Source: Alteromonas macleodii
Lineage (GTDB): Bacteria; Pseudomonadota; Gammaproteobacteria; Enterobacterales; Alteromonadaceae
Direction of reading: 5' to 3'
DNA length: 64,000 nucleotides
Assembly: GCF_903772925.1 (NCBI RefSeq)
Contig: NZ_LR812090.1
Coordinates: 344,593 to 408,592 of the forward strand
Shown: piece after piece, positions 13,526 through 22,574 of the stretch
Position numbering within the stretch: position 1 is the first letter of the stretch
Layout: the number at the start of each line of letters is the position of its first letter
Translations under genes and position numbers: made by a program
Notes under the pieces: generated by a model
What the model saw: only the letters and a program-made list of their open reading frames with translations
Databases searched by the model: none
What the model was told of the DNA's origin: nothing

Positions 13526-14350
13526 ATGCCATTATTGAAAGCTAAGCCAACTTCTGCCGGTCGTCGTCACGTTGTTCAGGTCGTAAATCCTGACCTGCAC
13601 AAAGGTGCACCGTACGCACCTTTGCTTGAAAAGAACAGCAAATCTGGCGGTCGTAACAACAATGGTCGTATTACCACTCGTCACATTGGTGGTGGTCATA
13701 AGCAACACTACCGTGTAATCGACTTTAAACGCAACAAAGACGGCATTCCAGCCAAAGTTGAGCGTTTAGAATACGATCCAAACCGTTCTGCAAACATTGC
13801 ACTAGTATTGTACGCAGACGGTGAACGTCGTTACATTCTGGCTCCAAAGGGTATGAAAGCAGGTGATGCAATCCAGTCTGGTTCGGGTGCTCCGATCAAG
13901 TCTGGTAACACGCTACCTATGCGTAACATCCCTGTAGGTACTGTTGTACACGCAATTGAAATGAAGCCTGGCAAGGGTGCACAAATCGCACGTTCTGCTG
14001 GTGCTTACGCTCAGATCCTAGCACGTGACGGAAACTACGTTACCCTACGTCTACGCTCTGGCGAAATGCGTAAAGTTCTTTCTGATTGCCGCGCCACCAT
14101 TGGTGAAGTTGGTAATGCAGAACACATGCTTCGTTCACTAGGTAAAGCTGGTGCTACACGCTGGCGTGGTATTCGTCCTACCGTTCGTGGTGTTGCCATG
14201 AACCCGGTTGATCACCCACACGGTGGTGGTGAAGGTCGTACATCAGGCGGTCGTCACCCAGTAACTCCTTGGGGTGTTCCTACCAAAGGTAAGAAAACCC
14301 GAAGCAACAAGCGTACTGATAAGCTTATCGTACGTCGTCGAAACAAGTAA
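13526..14350 (+). CDS. rplB: 50S ribosomal protein L2
   Basis: A 274-aa L2 protein. It has [17 protein letters not shown] near the N terminus and the C-terminal [18 protein letters not shown], whose histidine corresponds to H229 of E. coli L2, important for subunit association and peptidyl transfer. L2 is a primary 23S rRNA binder. It lies between rplW and rpsS in normal order. Confidence 0.97.
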   Translation: MPLLKAKPTSAGRRHVVQVVNPDLHKGAPYAPLLEKNSKSGGRNNNGRITTRHIGGGHKQHYRVIDFKRNKDGIPAKVERLEYDPNRSANIALVLYADGERRYILAPKGMKAGDAIQSGSGAPIKSGNTLPMRNIPVGTVVHAIEMKPGKGAQIARSAGAYAQILARDGNYVTLRLRSGEMRKVLSDCRATIGEVGNAEHMLRSLGKAGATRWRGIRPTVRGVAMNPVDHPHGGGEGRTSGGRHPVTPWGVPTKGKKTRSNKRTDKLIVRRRNK

Positions 14351-14365
14351 TAGCGAGGATTCACC

Positions 14366-14641
14366 ATGCCACGTTCTCTCAAGAAAGGTCCTTTTATTGA
14401 CCTTCACTTGCTGAAGAAGGTAGAGGCTGCAGTGGAAAAGAACGAACGTAAACCAATCAAAACTTGGTCTCGTCGTTCTATGATCATCCCAGATATGATT
14501 GGGTTGACCATTGCGGTCCATAACGGTCGCCAACATGTACCTGTCATTATTAGTGACGAAATGGTCGGCCACAAGTTGGGCGAATTTGCGCCAACGCGTA
14601 CTTACCGCGGCCATGTCGCGGATAAGAAAGCTAAACGTTAA
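14366..14641 (+). CDS. rpsS: 30S ribosomal protein S19
   Basis: A 91-aa S19 protein ([19 protein letters not shown] at the start, [16 protein letters not shown] near the end). It is a 30S head protein that contacts the A-site finger and S13. A GAGGA motif lies shortly before the ATG. It lies 15 nt after rplB. Confidence 0.97.
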
Positions 14642-14652
14642 GGGGTAGGAAG

Positions 14653-14985
14653 ATGGAAGCATTAGCTAAACACCGTTTTGCCCGCACGTCGGCTCAAAAG
14701 GCACGCTTGGTTGCGGATCAAATTCGCGGTTTACACGTAGAGAAAGCTTTAGAAGTTCTTGCGTACAGCCCGAAGAAAAGCGCAGCGCTAGTAAAGAAAG
14801 TTTTGGAATCTGCGATTGCTAACGCAGAGCACAACGAAGGCGCGGACATCGACGAGCTAGTCGTTGCCAAGGTTTTCGTTGACGAAGGTCCAACTATGAA
14901 ACGCATCAAGCCACGTGCTAAAGGCCGTGCTGATCGTATCTTTAAGCGCAGCAGTCACATCACTGTGGTTGTAGCGGATAACTAG
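14653..14985 (+). CDS. rplV: 50S ribosomal protein L22
   Basis: A 110-aa L22 protein ([15 protein letters not shown] near the start, [17 protein letters not shown] near the end). The C-terminal beta-hairpin lines the exit tunnel, a site of macrolide resistance changes in other bacteria. I see no deletion in the hairpin loop. It lies 11 nt after rpsS and 9 nt before rpsC. Confidence 0.97.
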
Positions 14986-14994
14986 GAGTAGATA

Positions 14995-15699
14995 ATGGGA
15001 CAGAAGGTACATCCTACAGGTATACGCCTGGGTATCAGCAAACCATGGACTTCTACCTGGTACGCTAATACTGCAGACTATGCAGACAACCTGTATAACG
15101 ATCATCAGGTACGTCAGTATCTGACTAAACAACTTAAGAACGCTTCACTTTCTAAAATCGTGATCGAGCGTCCTGCTAAGAGCATCCGTGTGACTATTCA
15201 CACTGCTCGTCCAGGCGTAGTAATCGGTAAGAAAGGTGAAGACGTAGAGAAGTTGCGTAACTACGTATCTAAGCTAGCCGGTGTGCCAGCTCAGATCAAC
15301 ATCGCTGAAGTACGTAAGCCAGAGCTAGATGGCCAGCTAGTAGCTGACAGCATCTCTAGCCAGCTAGAGCGTCGTGTTATGTTCCGTCGTGCTATGAAGC
15401 GCGCAGTTCAAAACGCAATGCGTCTAGGCGCGAAAGGTATTAAAGTTGAAGTTAGCGGCCGTTTGGGCGGTGCAGAAATTGCACGTTCTGAATGGTACCG
15501 TGAAGGTCGCGTTCCTCTGCACACTTTCCGTGCGGACATCGATTACGCAACCTCTGAAGCGTCAACTACTTACGGTATCATCGGCGTTAAAGTATGGATC
15601 TTCAAAGGTGAAGTTCTAGGTGGTCTACCTACAACTCAAGAGCAAGCACCAGCTGCTCAACCTAAGAAGAAAGGCCGCAACGCTAAGCGAGAGGGCTAA
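14995..15699 (+). CDS. rpsC: 30S ribosomal protein S3
   Basis: A 234-aa S3 protein. It starts [17 protein letters not shown] and has an N-terminal KH domain with [15 protein letters not shown], then the C-terminal domain with [20 protein letters not shown]. The Lys/Arg-rich tail is typical. It lies at the mRNA entry channel and contributes helicase activity. It ends 2 nt before the rplP start codon. Confidence 0.97.
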   Translation: MGQKVHPTGIRLGISKPWTSTWYANTADYADNLYNDHQVRQYLTKQLKNASLSKIVIERPAKSIRVTIHTARPGVVIGKKGEDVEKLRNYVSKLAGVPAQINIAEVRKPELDGQLVADSISSQLERRVMFRRAMKRAVQNAMRLGAKGIKVEVSGRLGGAEIARSEWYREGRVPLHTFRADIDYATSEASTTYGIIGVKVWIFKGEVLGGLPTTQEQAPAAQPKKKGRNAKREG

Positions 15700-15701
15700 T
15701 C

Positions 15702-16112
15702 ATGTTACAACCAAAACGCATGAAGTTCCGTAAGATGCACAAAGGCCGCAACCGCGGCTTCGCAGCGGGTAGCACTGTTGCCTTTGGTACTTACGGCCTT
15801 AAAGCAGTTGGCCGTGGTCGAATGACTGCGCGCCAAATCGAAGCAGCGCGTCGTGCTATGACTCGTCACGTTAAGCGTCAAGGTAAAATTTGGATTCGAG
15901 TTTTCCCTGACAAGCCAATTACTGAGAAGCCTCTTGAAGTGCGTCAAGGTAAAGGTAAAGGTAACGTTGAGTACTGGGTATGCCAAATTCAGCCTGGTCG
16001 TGTTCTTTACGAGATGGAAGGTGTTCCTGAAAATCTTGCACGCGAAGCGTTTGAATTGGCAGCGGCTAAACTGCCATTTAAAACAACCTTTGTAACTCGG
16101 ACGGTGATGTAA
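15702..16112 (+). CDS. rplP: 50S ribosomal protein L16
   Basis: A 136-aa L16 protein ([19 protein letters not shown]). The arginine hydroxylated by RoxA in E. coli lies in the conserved [10 protein letters not shown] region. It contacts A-site tRNA. The stop and the rpmC start overlap as TAATG, suggesting coupled translation. Confidence 0.97.
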   Translation: MLQPKRMKFRKMHKGRNRGFAAGSTVAFGTYGLKAVGRGRMTARQIEAARRAMTRHVKRQGKIWIRVFPDKPITEKPLEVRQGKGKGNVEYWVCQIQPGRVLYEMEGVPENLAREAFELAAAKLPFKTTFVTRTVM

Positions 16113-16303
16113 TGAAAGCGACTGAACTGAAAGACAAAAGCGTAGAAGAGCTGAACGCAGAGTTGATTAACCTGCTACGCGAACAGTTCAACCTGCGCAT
16201 GCAGCACACAACAGGTCAGCTTGAAAAAACTGATCAGTTGAGAAAAGTACGTCGTAACATCGCGCGTGTTAAAACCATTCTGACTCAAAAGGCTGATGCG
16301 TAA
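16112..16303 (+). CDS. rpmC: 50S ribosomal protein L29
   Basis: A 63-aa L29 protein: two helices, with the [20 protein letters not shown] core. It lies next to L23 at the exit tunnel. It overlaps rplP before it and rpsQ after it, each as TAATG. Confidence 0.97.
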   Translation: MKATELKDKSVEELNAELINLLREQFNLRMQHTTGQLEKTDQLRKVRRNIARVKTILTQKADA

Positions 16304-16560
16304 TGACTGAGCAAAAAATTCGTACAGTACAAGGTCGTGTGGTTAGCAACAAGATGGATAAAACCATCACTGTTGTAGTTGAACGTTTTGTTAAGCACCC
16401 AATCTACGGGAAGTTCATCAAGCGCTCTACTAAGCTTCACGCCCACGACGAAAACAACGTGTGCAACCAAGGTGACGTAGTAACAGTACGTGAATGTCGC
16501 CCGCTATCTAAGAACAAATCTTGGATGCTAGTTGACGTTGTTGAAAAAGCTGGCGTTTAA
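16303..16560 (+). CDS. rpsQ: 30S ribosomal protein S17, last gene of the operon
   Basis: An 85-aa S17 protein ([20 protein letters not shown]), a primary 16S rRNA binder. It overlaps rpmC by 1 nt. In most gammaproteobacteria rplN and the spc operon follow within about 200 nt. Here a strong terminator and convergent LPS genes follow instead. Confidence 0.97.
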   Translation: MTEQKIRTVQGRVVSNKMDKTITVVVERFVKHPIYGKFIKRSTKLHAHDENNVCNQGDVVTVRECRPLSKNKSWMLVDVVEKAGV

Positions 16561-16583
16561 TCGCTAACTTTTTTCAAAGTCTT

Positions 16584-16611
16584 AAAAAAGCCGCTTTCGA
16601 GCGGCTTTTTT
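16584..16611. terminator. bidirectional terminator of the S10 operon and the LPS gene pair
   Basis: Stem GCCGCT / AGCGGC (16590-16595 with 16600-16605) closed by a TTCG tetraloop. An A run is on the left and a T run on the right, so it can stop transcription from rpsQ and from the convergent glycosyltransferase. Confidence 0.93.
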
Positions 16612-16655
16612 GTTTTCTTTGACCTGTCCTAAAAAGCGTTCGCGCTTTGTTTTAC

Positions 16656-17762
16656 TCACGCTTTCACAATCTGGTTGTAAAGTGCAGCATACTCTCTTGC
16701 CATATTCTCTATGCTAAAGTGTGTTTTCACATGCCGGTGAAGTGCTTTACCTAATGCTATCTTTTCCTCGGGTTTTGCTATCAATAAGCTTACTGCTTGC
16801 ACCAGCCCGCTAATATCCCCGGGGCTCACCATTAAACCCGTTTCCTTATGCTTTATAATTTCTGGAATTCCGCCAACGGGGGTTGATATAACAGCACGTT
16901 TGCTTATCCCTGCTTGTAGAAGTATAACGCCAAGCCCTTCAGCGTAAGCGGGATGAACCAGCACGTCTATATTAGGCAAAATGCTCGCAACGTCGTTAGT
17001 AAACCCGCACAGCTTTACATTACTGTGCAGCTTATACCTGTCGATTAACGACTTATAGTGTTCTTCTTGTGAGCCCTTACCAAAAAGAAAGCAAGTTAGG
17101 TTATTAAATTGCGTTGTTAGCTCTCGCATAGCGAGTATTAAATCGGCTTGCCCTTTGCGGGGGATATATTGTGCAAAATTAGCGATAACGAAGTGGTGCT
17201 GTGGAATATCAAACTTACTCTTCAACCACTGCTGGTCAGCAGGCTGTCCGTATTCTTTCTCATCAACGGCAGAGTGAATAATTCCTTGGTATTTCACTTT
17301 ATCGCAGTGCTTTGAGACTACATTATGGACACCGTCCGATATGCTTATTACCGCTTCGTACTCTCGATATTTAAAGCTGGCCAATTTACCCTCAGTATTA
17401 TCAACACGTCGGGTACATACTGCCGGTATTCCCGTGAATTTTGCTACCAGTGCGCCCCAGACATCAGCGCCACGTCTACTGTGTACGTGAATTACGTCGG
17501 GCCTAATGCGCTTTACAACGTCAAGTAAACGCTTAAAGCCTATTAGGTCGGTATCGCCTTTGTAGTTAATAGAGAAAGTTTTACAGCGGTCAAAACTGTA
17601 ATGACTGATTTCGCTGTTAGCAGCACAAACAAGCTGTTGGGTAAACCCACTGTCTTTATCTAGCGCATCGATAAGATAAGTTACTTGCTTCGCACCACCG
17701 TATAAATGCCTTCCCAATTCGATATGCAAAACGTTAATGTCGAAAGAATGCTTGTTGCTCAT
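16656..17762 (-). CDS. GT4-family glycosyltransferase, probably LPS core
   Basis: A 368-aa GT-B glycosyltransferase of family 4. The N-terminal HLYGGAKQVTYLIDAL glycine loop and the C-terminal PAYAEGLGVILLQAGISKRAVI segment with the donor-binding E-x7-E pattern are visible. GT4 enzymes use nucleotide sugars and retain the anomeric configuration. Acceptor and sugar cannot be read from the sequence. It starts 1 nt after the stop of a heptosyltransferase-like gene, next to waaA, so a role in LPS inner core or a similar glycan is likely. There is no signal peptide, so it probably acts on the inner face of the membrane. Confidence 0.82.
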   Translation of the reverse strand: MSNKHSFDINVLHIELGRHLYGGAKQVTYLIDALDKDSGFTQQLVCAANSEISHYSFDRCKTFSINYKGDTDLIGFKRLLDVVKRIRPDVIHVHSRRGADVWGALVAKFTGIPAVCTRRVDNTEGKLASFKYREYEAVISISDGVHNVVSKHCDKVKYQGIIHSAVDEKEYGQPADQQWLKSKFDIPQHHFVIANFAQYIPRKGQADLILAMRELTTQFNNLTCFLFGKGSQEEHYKSLIDRYKLHSNVKLCGFTNDVASILPNIDVLVHPAYAEGLGVILLQAGISKRAVISTPVGGIPEIIKHKETGLMVSPGDISGLVQAVSLLIAKPEEKIALGKALHRHVKTHFSIENMAREYAALYNQIVKA

Positions 17763-17763
17763 A

Positions 17764-18837
17764 CTAGTGGCTTATGTATGGTTTAAGTTGATTAAAGGCT
17801 TGTTCAGGTGTAACTAGCGTCATGCAGTCAAAGCGCTCATTGCACGTGGGTTTCCGTTTACATGGGGCGCAAGGCATATCTTTAAACAGTACATGGGTAT
17901 ATGCATTGTCGGTTATAGTATAGGGTCTTGTTGAACCAAAAATGGCAACAGTAGGTTTTTTATAACTTGTAGCTAAATGGGTAAGACCCGTATCTACACC
18001 AACAAACGCATGGCAAAGTGACAGCACGCTCACGGACTCCTCTAAGCTAATTTTTCCTGCGAGCGAAATTACGCCGTTACATTCAAAGGTTAAGGCTTCG
18101 GCTTTTGCTGCATCACCAGGACCTCCTAAAATGGCTATAGGTAAACTAGAGTGATTACGTACCCTGTGAATTAAATTTTGCCAGTGTTCAGAAGGCCAAT
18201 GCTTTTGAGGGCGAGTGGTAAAGGGCGCGATGGCTATAAAGGGTTCTGTTAAGCCTAAGTGACTAGTTTTCGATATCGCTGACTGCATGGCAGCGCTACT
18301 TGATCTGATGCACATTTCATAGCCTTGGCTATTATTGTTTTCAGCGCTGCAAAGTGAATATAGTGTTTTAGCGAGGTGTCGATATTCGCTGCTAATCTGT
18401 TGTGATATTGGCTTATCTAGCGCGAGAGTAAGTAATCTTTGGCTATTTTCTTTGCTTTTAAAACCTATGCGCTGTGATGCACCACTGACGTAAGCGAAAA
18501 AGGCGCTTTTCAACAATCCTTGTGCTTCAATTGCTACTTTGAAGTTCTTTTCTCTGAGCTGTTTTCTGAACGCTTTTATAGTTTTAAAAAGCGCCCAGTA
18601 CTTTTTAGCCTTTAATAGCGCTCGCCATTCGTTTTTAGGCCACGCAATAACGTGGTCTACATAGGGCTGACTTTTAACTAGCGCGACATAGGGAGCTTCT
18701 ACTAGCCAAGTTAATTCAACAGGCTCTCCGTATTGGGAATAACTTTGCTTTATGCTAGACGGTAGGCCAGAAGCCATTACAATATCGCCAATTGCGCTAA
18801 GCCTGATAAAAAGAATTTGTTGTACGTTTTTAGGCAT
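17764..18837 (-). CDS. GT9-family (heptosyltransferase-like) glycosyltransferase
   Basis: A 357-aa GT9 protein. The N-terminal ILFIRLSAIGDIVMASGLP motif, TTRPQKHWPSEHWQNL, and the C-terminal FVGVDTGLTHLATSYKKPT followed by IFGSTRP are typical of ADP-heptose:LPS heptosyltransferases (WaaC/WaaF/RfaQ group). Cysteines in PCAPCKRKPTCNERFDC recall the cysteine-rich tails seen in some family members. It is cotranscribed with the GT4 gene (1 nt gap) and divergent from waaA. Assignment to heptosyltransferase I, II or another step is not possible from sequence alone. Confidence 0.85.
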   Translation of the reverse strand: MPKNVQQILFIRLSAIGDIVMASGLPSSIKQSYSQYGEPVELTWLVEAPYVALVKSQPYVDHVIAWPKNEWRALLKAKKYWALFKTIKAFRKQLREKNFKVAIEAQGLLKSAFFAYVSGASQRIGFKSKENSQRLLTLALDKPISQQISSEYRHLAKTLYSLCSAENNNSQGYEMCIRSSSAAMQSAISKTSHLGLTEPFIAIAPFTTRPQKHWPSEHWQNLIHRVRNHSSLPIAILGGPGDAAKAEALTFECNGVISLAGKISLEESVSVLSLCHAFVGVDTGLTHLATSYKKPTVAIFGSTRPYTITDNAYTHVLFKDMPCAPCKRKPTCNERFDCMTLVTPEQAFNQLKPYISH

Positions 18838-18966
18838 TAGAATAGGCTTTCAAAATTCACGTGAAGCTAACTAGCTAGCAATATCATCACAGTTTGACGA
18901 CACTTTAATGACGCACATTGTATTAACGATTATGTATGCGTTTATGTTTACCATTAAGGACAATTT

Positions 18967-20277
18967 ATGTTTGCTGCCGAGCGTAACGGCTACAAACCCA
19001 CACTTATTGAAGATATATGCCGATGGGGATATTCGCTGATATTAGTGTTCATTATTCCCTTCGCCTTTTTACAGTTAATGCTAAGAGGTACCACCAGAAA
19101 CAAAGACTATAACCGGAGAAGGTTTGAACGCTTTGGGTTCGTCGCACATGCACCTAAAAAAGACGGATACTTATTTCACTGTGTTTCAGTGGGAGAGGTG
19201 GTTGCGGCTTCTTGTTTAATTAAACGTATCATGGCGGATGAGCCCGATTGCCAGATTACGGTGACCACCACTACGCCTACGGGCTCTGCGCGGGTACGCG
19301 CAATCTTCGGTGACAGCGTGCATCACTTTTACTTACCTTACGATCTGCATATGGCTATGGCAGGAATGCTCAAAAGAATTCAGCCCAAAGCTGTGCTAAT
19401 CACCGAGGTAGAGTTATGGCCTAACCTTATCCACGCATGCTGGAAACGGGATATACCTGTAATGGTCGTCAACGCCCGTATGACTGATAGGTCTGCCAGA
19501 CGTTATAAAAAGATTGGTAAGTTGTTTAACCCTATGCTCGCTAAGCTTTACCATATTTGTGCCCAAGGGCAGCGCGACTACAAAAATTATGCATGGCTTG
19601 GGGTGCCCGATAAAAAGCTTACGCTTACTAACAACATCAAGTTCGACCAGGTAGCTTCTGCTACCGCGCCGGACCATCCTTTTTTAGGTTTGAATCGAGC
19701 AGATTACCCCATACTTGTAGCGGGGAGTACCCATGACCTTGAAGAAGAAGCGGTACTTCAAGCAGCAAAAGAGTTGTGGCAACAAAGCCCTCCCTTCAAA
19801 GTAATTATTGTTCCACGTCACCCTGAGCGTTTCGATACGGTAGCTAAGCTTATTGAAGCTAAATCGCTACCGTTTGTTCGAAGTTCTCAGGTGCAATCCG
19901 TACCAGAAGATACCAATGTGGTGTTACTCGATGAGATGGGCAAATTAAATGATGCCTATGCGGTGGCTTCTTTCGCCTTTGTTGGTGGCTCCATAGCTGA
20001 TAGAGGGGGTCACAATGCCCTAGAGCCTGCAAGCTTTTCTATTCCGATAATAATGGGCCCTCACACTTATAATAATCCGGTTATCTGCAGTTACTTAGAA
20101 GAGTGTGGCGCGCTGATAAAAGTAGAGAGTGGGGAAGCAATGTCGGCGATTGTGAATAGATGGCTTCTAAAACCCAATGAGCGAGAAAAGGCAGGACAAG
20201 CTGGCCGTAAAGTATTAGAAGAAAATAGTGGTGCTCTTGAAGCTACTGTTCAGTGCATACGGAAATACGTTAACTAA
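18967..20277 (+). CDS. waaA: 3-deoxy-D-manno-octulosonic acid (Kdo) transferase
   Basis: A 436-aa GT30 enzyme that transfers Kdo to lipid IVA, the first step of LPS core synthesis. An N-terminal membrane anchor (about residues 20-42) precedes the GT-B fold. Visible motifs are FHCVSVGEV, LITEVELWPNLIHACW, VVNARMTDRSARRYKK, LVAGSTHDLEEE, VPRHPERF and GGSIADRGGHNALEP. The start carries about 15 residues more than E. coli WaaA but has an AAGGA motif at proper spacing. It is divergent from the GT9/GT4 pair and ends in its own terminator. Confidence 0.93.
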   Translation: MFAAERNGYKPTLIEDICRWGYSLILVFIIPFAFLQLMLRGTTRNKDYNRRRFERFGFVAHAPKKDGYLFHCVSVGEVVAASCLIKRIMADEPDCQITVTTTTPTGSARVRAIFGDSVHHFYLPYDLHMAMAGMLKRIQPKAVLITEVELWPNLIHACWKRDIPVMVVNARMTDRSARRYKKIGKLFNPMLAKLYHICAQGQRDYKNYAWLGVPDKKLTLTNNIKFDQVASATAPDHPFLGLNRADYPILVAGSTHDLEEEAVLQAAKELWQQSPPFKVIIVPRHPERFDTVAKLIEAKSLPFVRSSQVQSVPEDTNVVLLDEMGKLNDAYAVASFAFVGGSIADRGGHNALEPASFSIPIIMGPHTYNNPVICSYLEECGALIKVESGEAMSAIVNRWLLKPNEREKAGQAGRKVLEENSGALEATVQCIRKYVN

Positions 20278-20300
20278 TTGTTTTATGGTTAAAAAGTGGG

Positions 20301-20339
20301 CCCCTTAATAGTGCGCACTGTGCACTTTAATGGGGTTTT
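20301..20339 (+). terminator. waaA terminator
   Basis: CCCCTTAA (20301-20308) pairs with TTAA-T-GGGG (20327-20335) with a one-base bulge. An inner AGTGC / GCACT helix (20310-20314 with 20322-20326) extends the hairpin. TTTTC follows. Confidence 0.75.
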
Positions 20340-20438
20340 CTATGAGGTACCTGTTAAAGTCAGGGTGTGCAAACTAATGTAAGTTATTGTAAAGAATGGG
20401 TTTTGTTGATTTGGTCTACTCTTTGCTATAAAGCCTAC

Positions 20439-20546
20439 GACAGCGTATCGGCAGTAAAATCCAAATAAAAACGCACCTTTAATAAAAGGGCACTGTGTTA
20501 CGTGTTCTCCAGGGAGAGACCTCCTGCCGAGAGGCAGGAGGTTTTC
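20439..20546 (+). ncRNA. candidate small RNA between waaA and the antiporter gene
   Basis: About 108 nt without an ORF. An extended -10, TGCTATAAA (20424-20432), precedes it, with a possible -35 TTGTTG at 20403-20408 (18-nt spacer). It ends in a very strong intrinsic terminator: ACCTCCTGCC (20519-20528), GAGA loop, GGCAGGAGGT (20533-20542), then TTTTC. waaA already has its own terminator upstream, and the hairpin does not point toward the antiporter gene. A short independent transcript is therefore the simplest reading. It resembles no small RNA I recognise. It could instead be a second waaA terminator. Confidence 0.45.
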
Positions 20547-20552
20547 TTATTT

Positions 20553-22361
20553 TTACTCTTCTATTTTTTGTTCAAGCTCTGGCTCAATCAAGCTGATAAT
20601 GCGCCAGCCAGCTTTAGGCTGAATGCTGTTGCCGTTAATAAAGGTGTAGCTTTTACCTTCGGCATTAATGGCAATAAGCGGCGTAGCCCGTTCACCATAC
20701 TGCTTCGTATACTGCTCAAAGGTAAACTCTTCTGAAAGCCGGGTCGTTTTAACCGCAGATTCACGGGCAATGGCTGACGCTAAATAGCCATAGGTAACAC
20801 CCTCATCAAATAACGTAAGCTTTTTAGCATACTGCTCGCTAACTTGGTGACTAGGTCGCGTAGACTGTTCATTATTGGTTAGCGCCCACACTTTGTCTTT
20901 ACCCATAGTGTACTCAAAGTGATAAGCAATAAGTGGGTTCAATTGTTTGTAAGGCGACATTATCAATACAGTGCCAAAGGTGTTTAAATCGAGATGTCTA
21001 GCAGCATGATCGGACATAGGATTACCGAAATACACCGGAATATCCATCATGCGCGCCTCTCTAATCGCATCCCAGTTAGTATCTGCAATAGTCACGTCCA
21101 ACTTTTGATTCAACATTTCACACGCAAGGGCGCGATTGAATTTGCTACCTCCAAAAATAAGGTAGCCAGTAGGCGCCGGCGCTCTAACCTTAAGAAGAGA
21201 TGCAACACTGCGAGAGGTAAGACTTTGCACTACAACCGTCGCGATAATCACCATAAAGACGATAGGAACGATAATACCCGCTCCTTCATAACCGATTTCT
21301 TCAAGCTTAAGAGAGAACAGGGCTGAGACTGCTGCAGCAACGATACCACGTGGAGCAATCCAACTTAGCAACGCTAATTCATTCAGCTTAAGTCCAGTAC
21401 CAATGGACGATGCTAATACTGACAGGGGGCGAGCTATAAACATAATAGCGGCTAGCACCACAATCGATCCCCATCCTACATCGATGACAGACTGTAAGTT
21501 CAGTCGCGTAGCAAGCAGTATGAATAAACCTGAAATAAGTAAAACGCTTAGGGTTTCTTTAAATTCGAGGATGTCTTCTACATCAACATCTTTCATGTTG
21601 GCCAACACCATACCAGAGATGGTCACCGCCAAAAGGCCCGATTCATGCGCTACGTAGTTTGATGCTGCAAATACACCTAAAATAACGGTTAACACAGCGG
21701 TATTAAGCAGATAGTGGGGGATCCATTCCTTACGAATAGATAGGCCCAGTAAATAGCCTGAGGCAAGCCCCAATACGGAGCCTATACCGACGGTTTTTCC
21801 AAAGGCAATGAGTGTATGTGTAATAGCTGTTTCTTGTGACGCTACGATGAATTCGAATACCAGTACCGCTAACAAGGCTCCAATGGGATCGATAACTATA
21901 CCTTCCCAACGTAAGATATTGGCTAGGTTGGTTTTAGGTCGTACAGTCCTTAACATGGGAACAATAACGGTAGGTCCAGTTACAGTAACAATTGCACCGA
22001 ACAAAAAGGACAACTGCCATGAAAGGTCTAGGCTATAGTGTGCGGCTGTCGCCGCAACCACCCAAGTGACTAAGACACCGATAGAGCACAGGTTCCTCAC
22101 CATATTGCCATGGCCCGCAATATCACTAAACTTTAGCGTCAGTGAGCCCTCGAACAAGATAATGGCAACAGAGAGAGAAACGACGGGAAACAATAAATCG
22201 CCGAATAAGTCGTCCGCATTAAGTACACCGAATACCGGGCCGACAACAATACCGACTATTAAGAGCGGCAAAATTGCAGGAAGCCTTACCTTATAAGCTA
22301 AGTATTGGCATGTAATTGACAGCAATCCTACTGCAACGAGTGAGAGAAGCGGGTCTGACAA
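20553..22361 (-). CDS. CPA1-family Na+(K+)/H+ antiporter with C-terminal Rossmann/RCK-like region
   Basis: A 602-aa inner-membrane protein with about 12-13 hydrophobic segments over residues 1-385, of the NhaP/CPA1 type. The ion-binding region IVIDPIGALLAVLVFEF and the SWIAPRGIVAAAVSALFS segment are typical. Residues about 393-500 look like a TrkA-N Rossmann domain (YLIFGGSKFNRALACEML), though its glycine loop is not canonical. The last 60 residues look like an RCK_C-type lobe, so nucleotide-dependent gating is plausible. The start is TTG, supported by AAGGA 6 nt upstream. It is a single gene, divergent from the lipoprotein gene at 22575. Confidence 0.87.
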   Translation of the reverse strand: MSDPLLSLVAVGLLSITCQYLAYKVRLPAILPLLIVGIVVGPVFGVLNADDLFGDLLFPVVSLSVAIILFEGSLTLKFSDIAGHGNMVRNLCSIGVLVTWVVAATAAHYSLDLSWQLSFLFGAIVTVTGPTVIVPMLRTVRPKTNLANILRWEGIVIDPIGALLAVLVFEFIVASQETAITHTLIAFGKTVGIGSVLGLASGYLLGLSIRKEWIPHYLLNTAVLTVILGVFAASNYVAHESGLLAVTISGMVLANMKDVDVEDILEFKETLSVLLISGLFILLATRLNLQSVIDVGWGSIVVLAAIMFIARPLSVLASSIGTGLKLNELALLSWIAPRGIVAAAVSALFSLKLEEIGYEGAGIIVPIVFMVIIATVVVQSLTSRSVASLLKVRAPAPTGYLIFGGSKFNRALACEMLNQKLDVTIADTNWDAIREARMMDIPVYFGNPMSDHAARHLDLNTFGTVLIMSPYKQLNPLIAYHFEYTMGKDKVWALTNNEQSTRPSHQVSEQYAKKLTLFDEGVTYGYLASAIARESAVKTTRLSEEFTFEQYTKQYGERATPLIAINAEGKSYTFINGNSIQPKAGWRIISLIEPELEQKIEE

Positions 22362-22574
22362 AGTGAATCCTTATCGCGTTATTATTTATTCATCCTATAT
22401 CAGCCTAAATATTTGTCATATAGAGACTTTAGGCCAAGCATTAGCCCATAGCGATATACGCTTGGGTTTGAAGTTTAGACCAATAGACCATTTTTAGCGC
22501 GCTAAATACATATTAGATGTTTAAAAGCTTTGGTATTATTACAAGAGATTACCGGTCTTTTAGGAACGACTTTT

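Noticed and set aside
14243..14662. 139-aa minus-strand frame over rplB, rpsS and rplV
   Set aside because: Antisense to three ribosomal protein genes; open by codon-bias chance.
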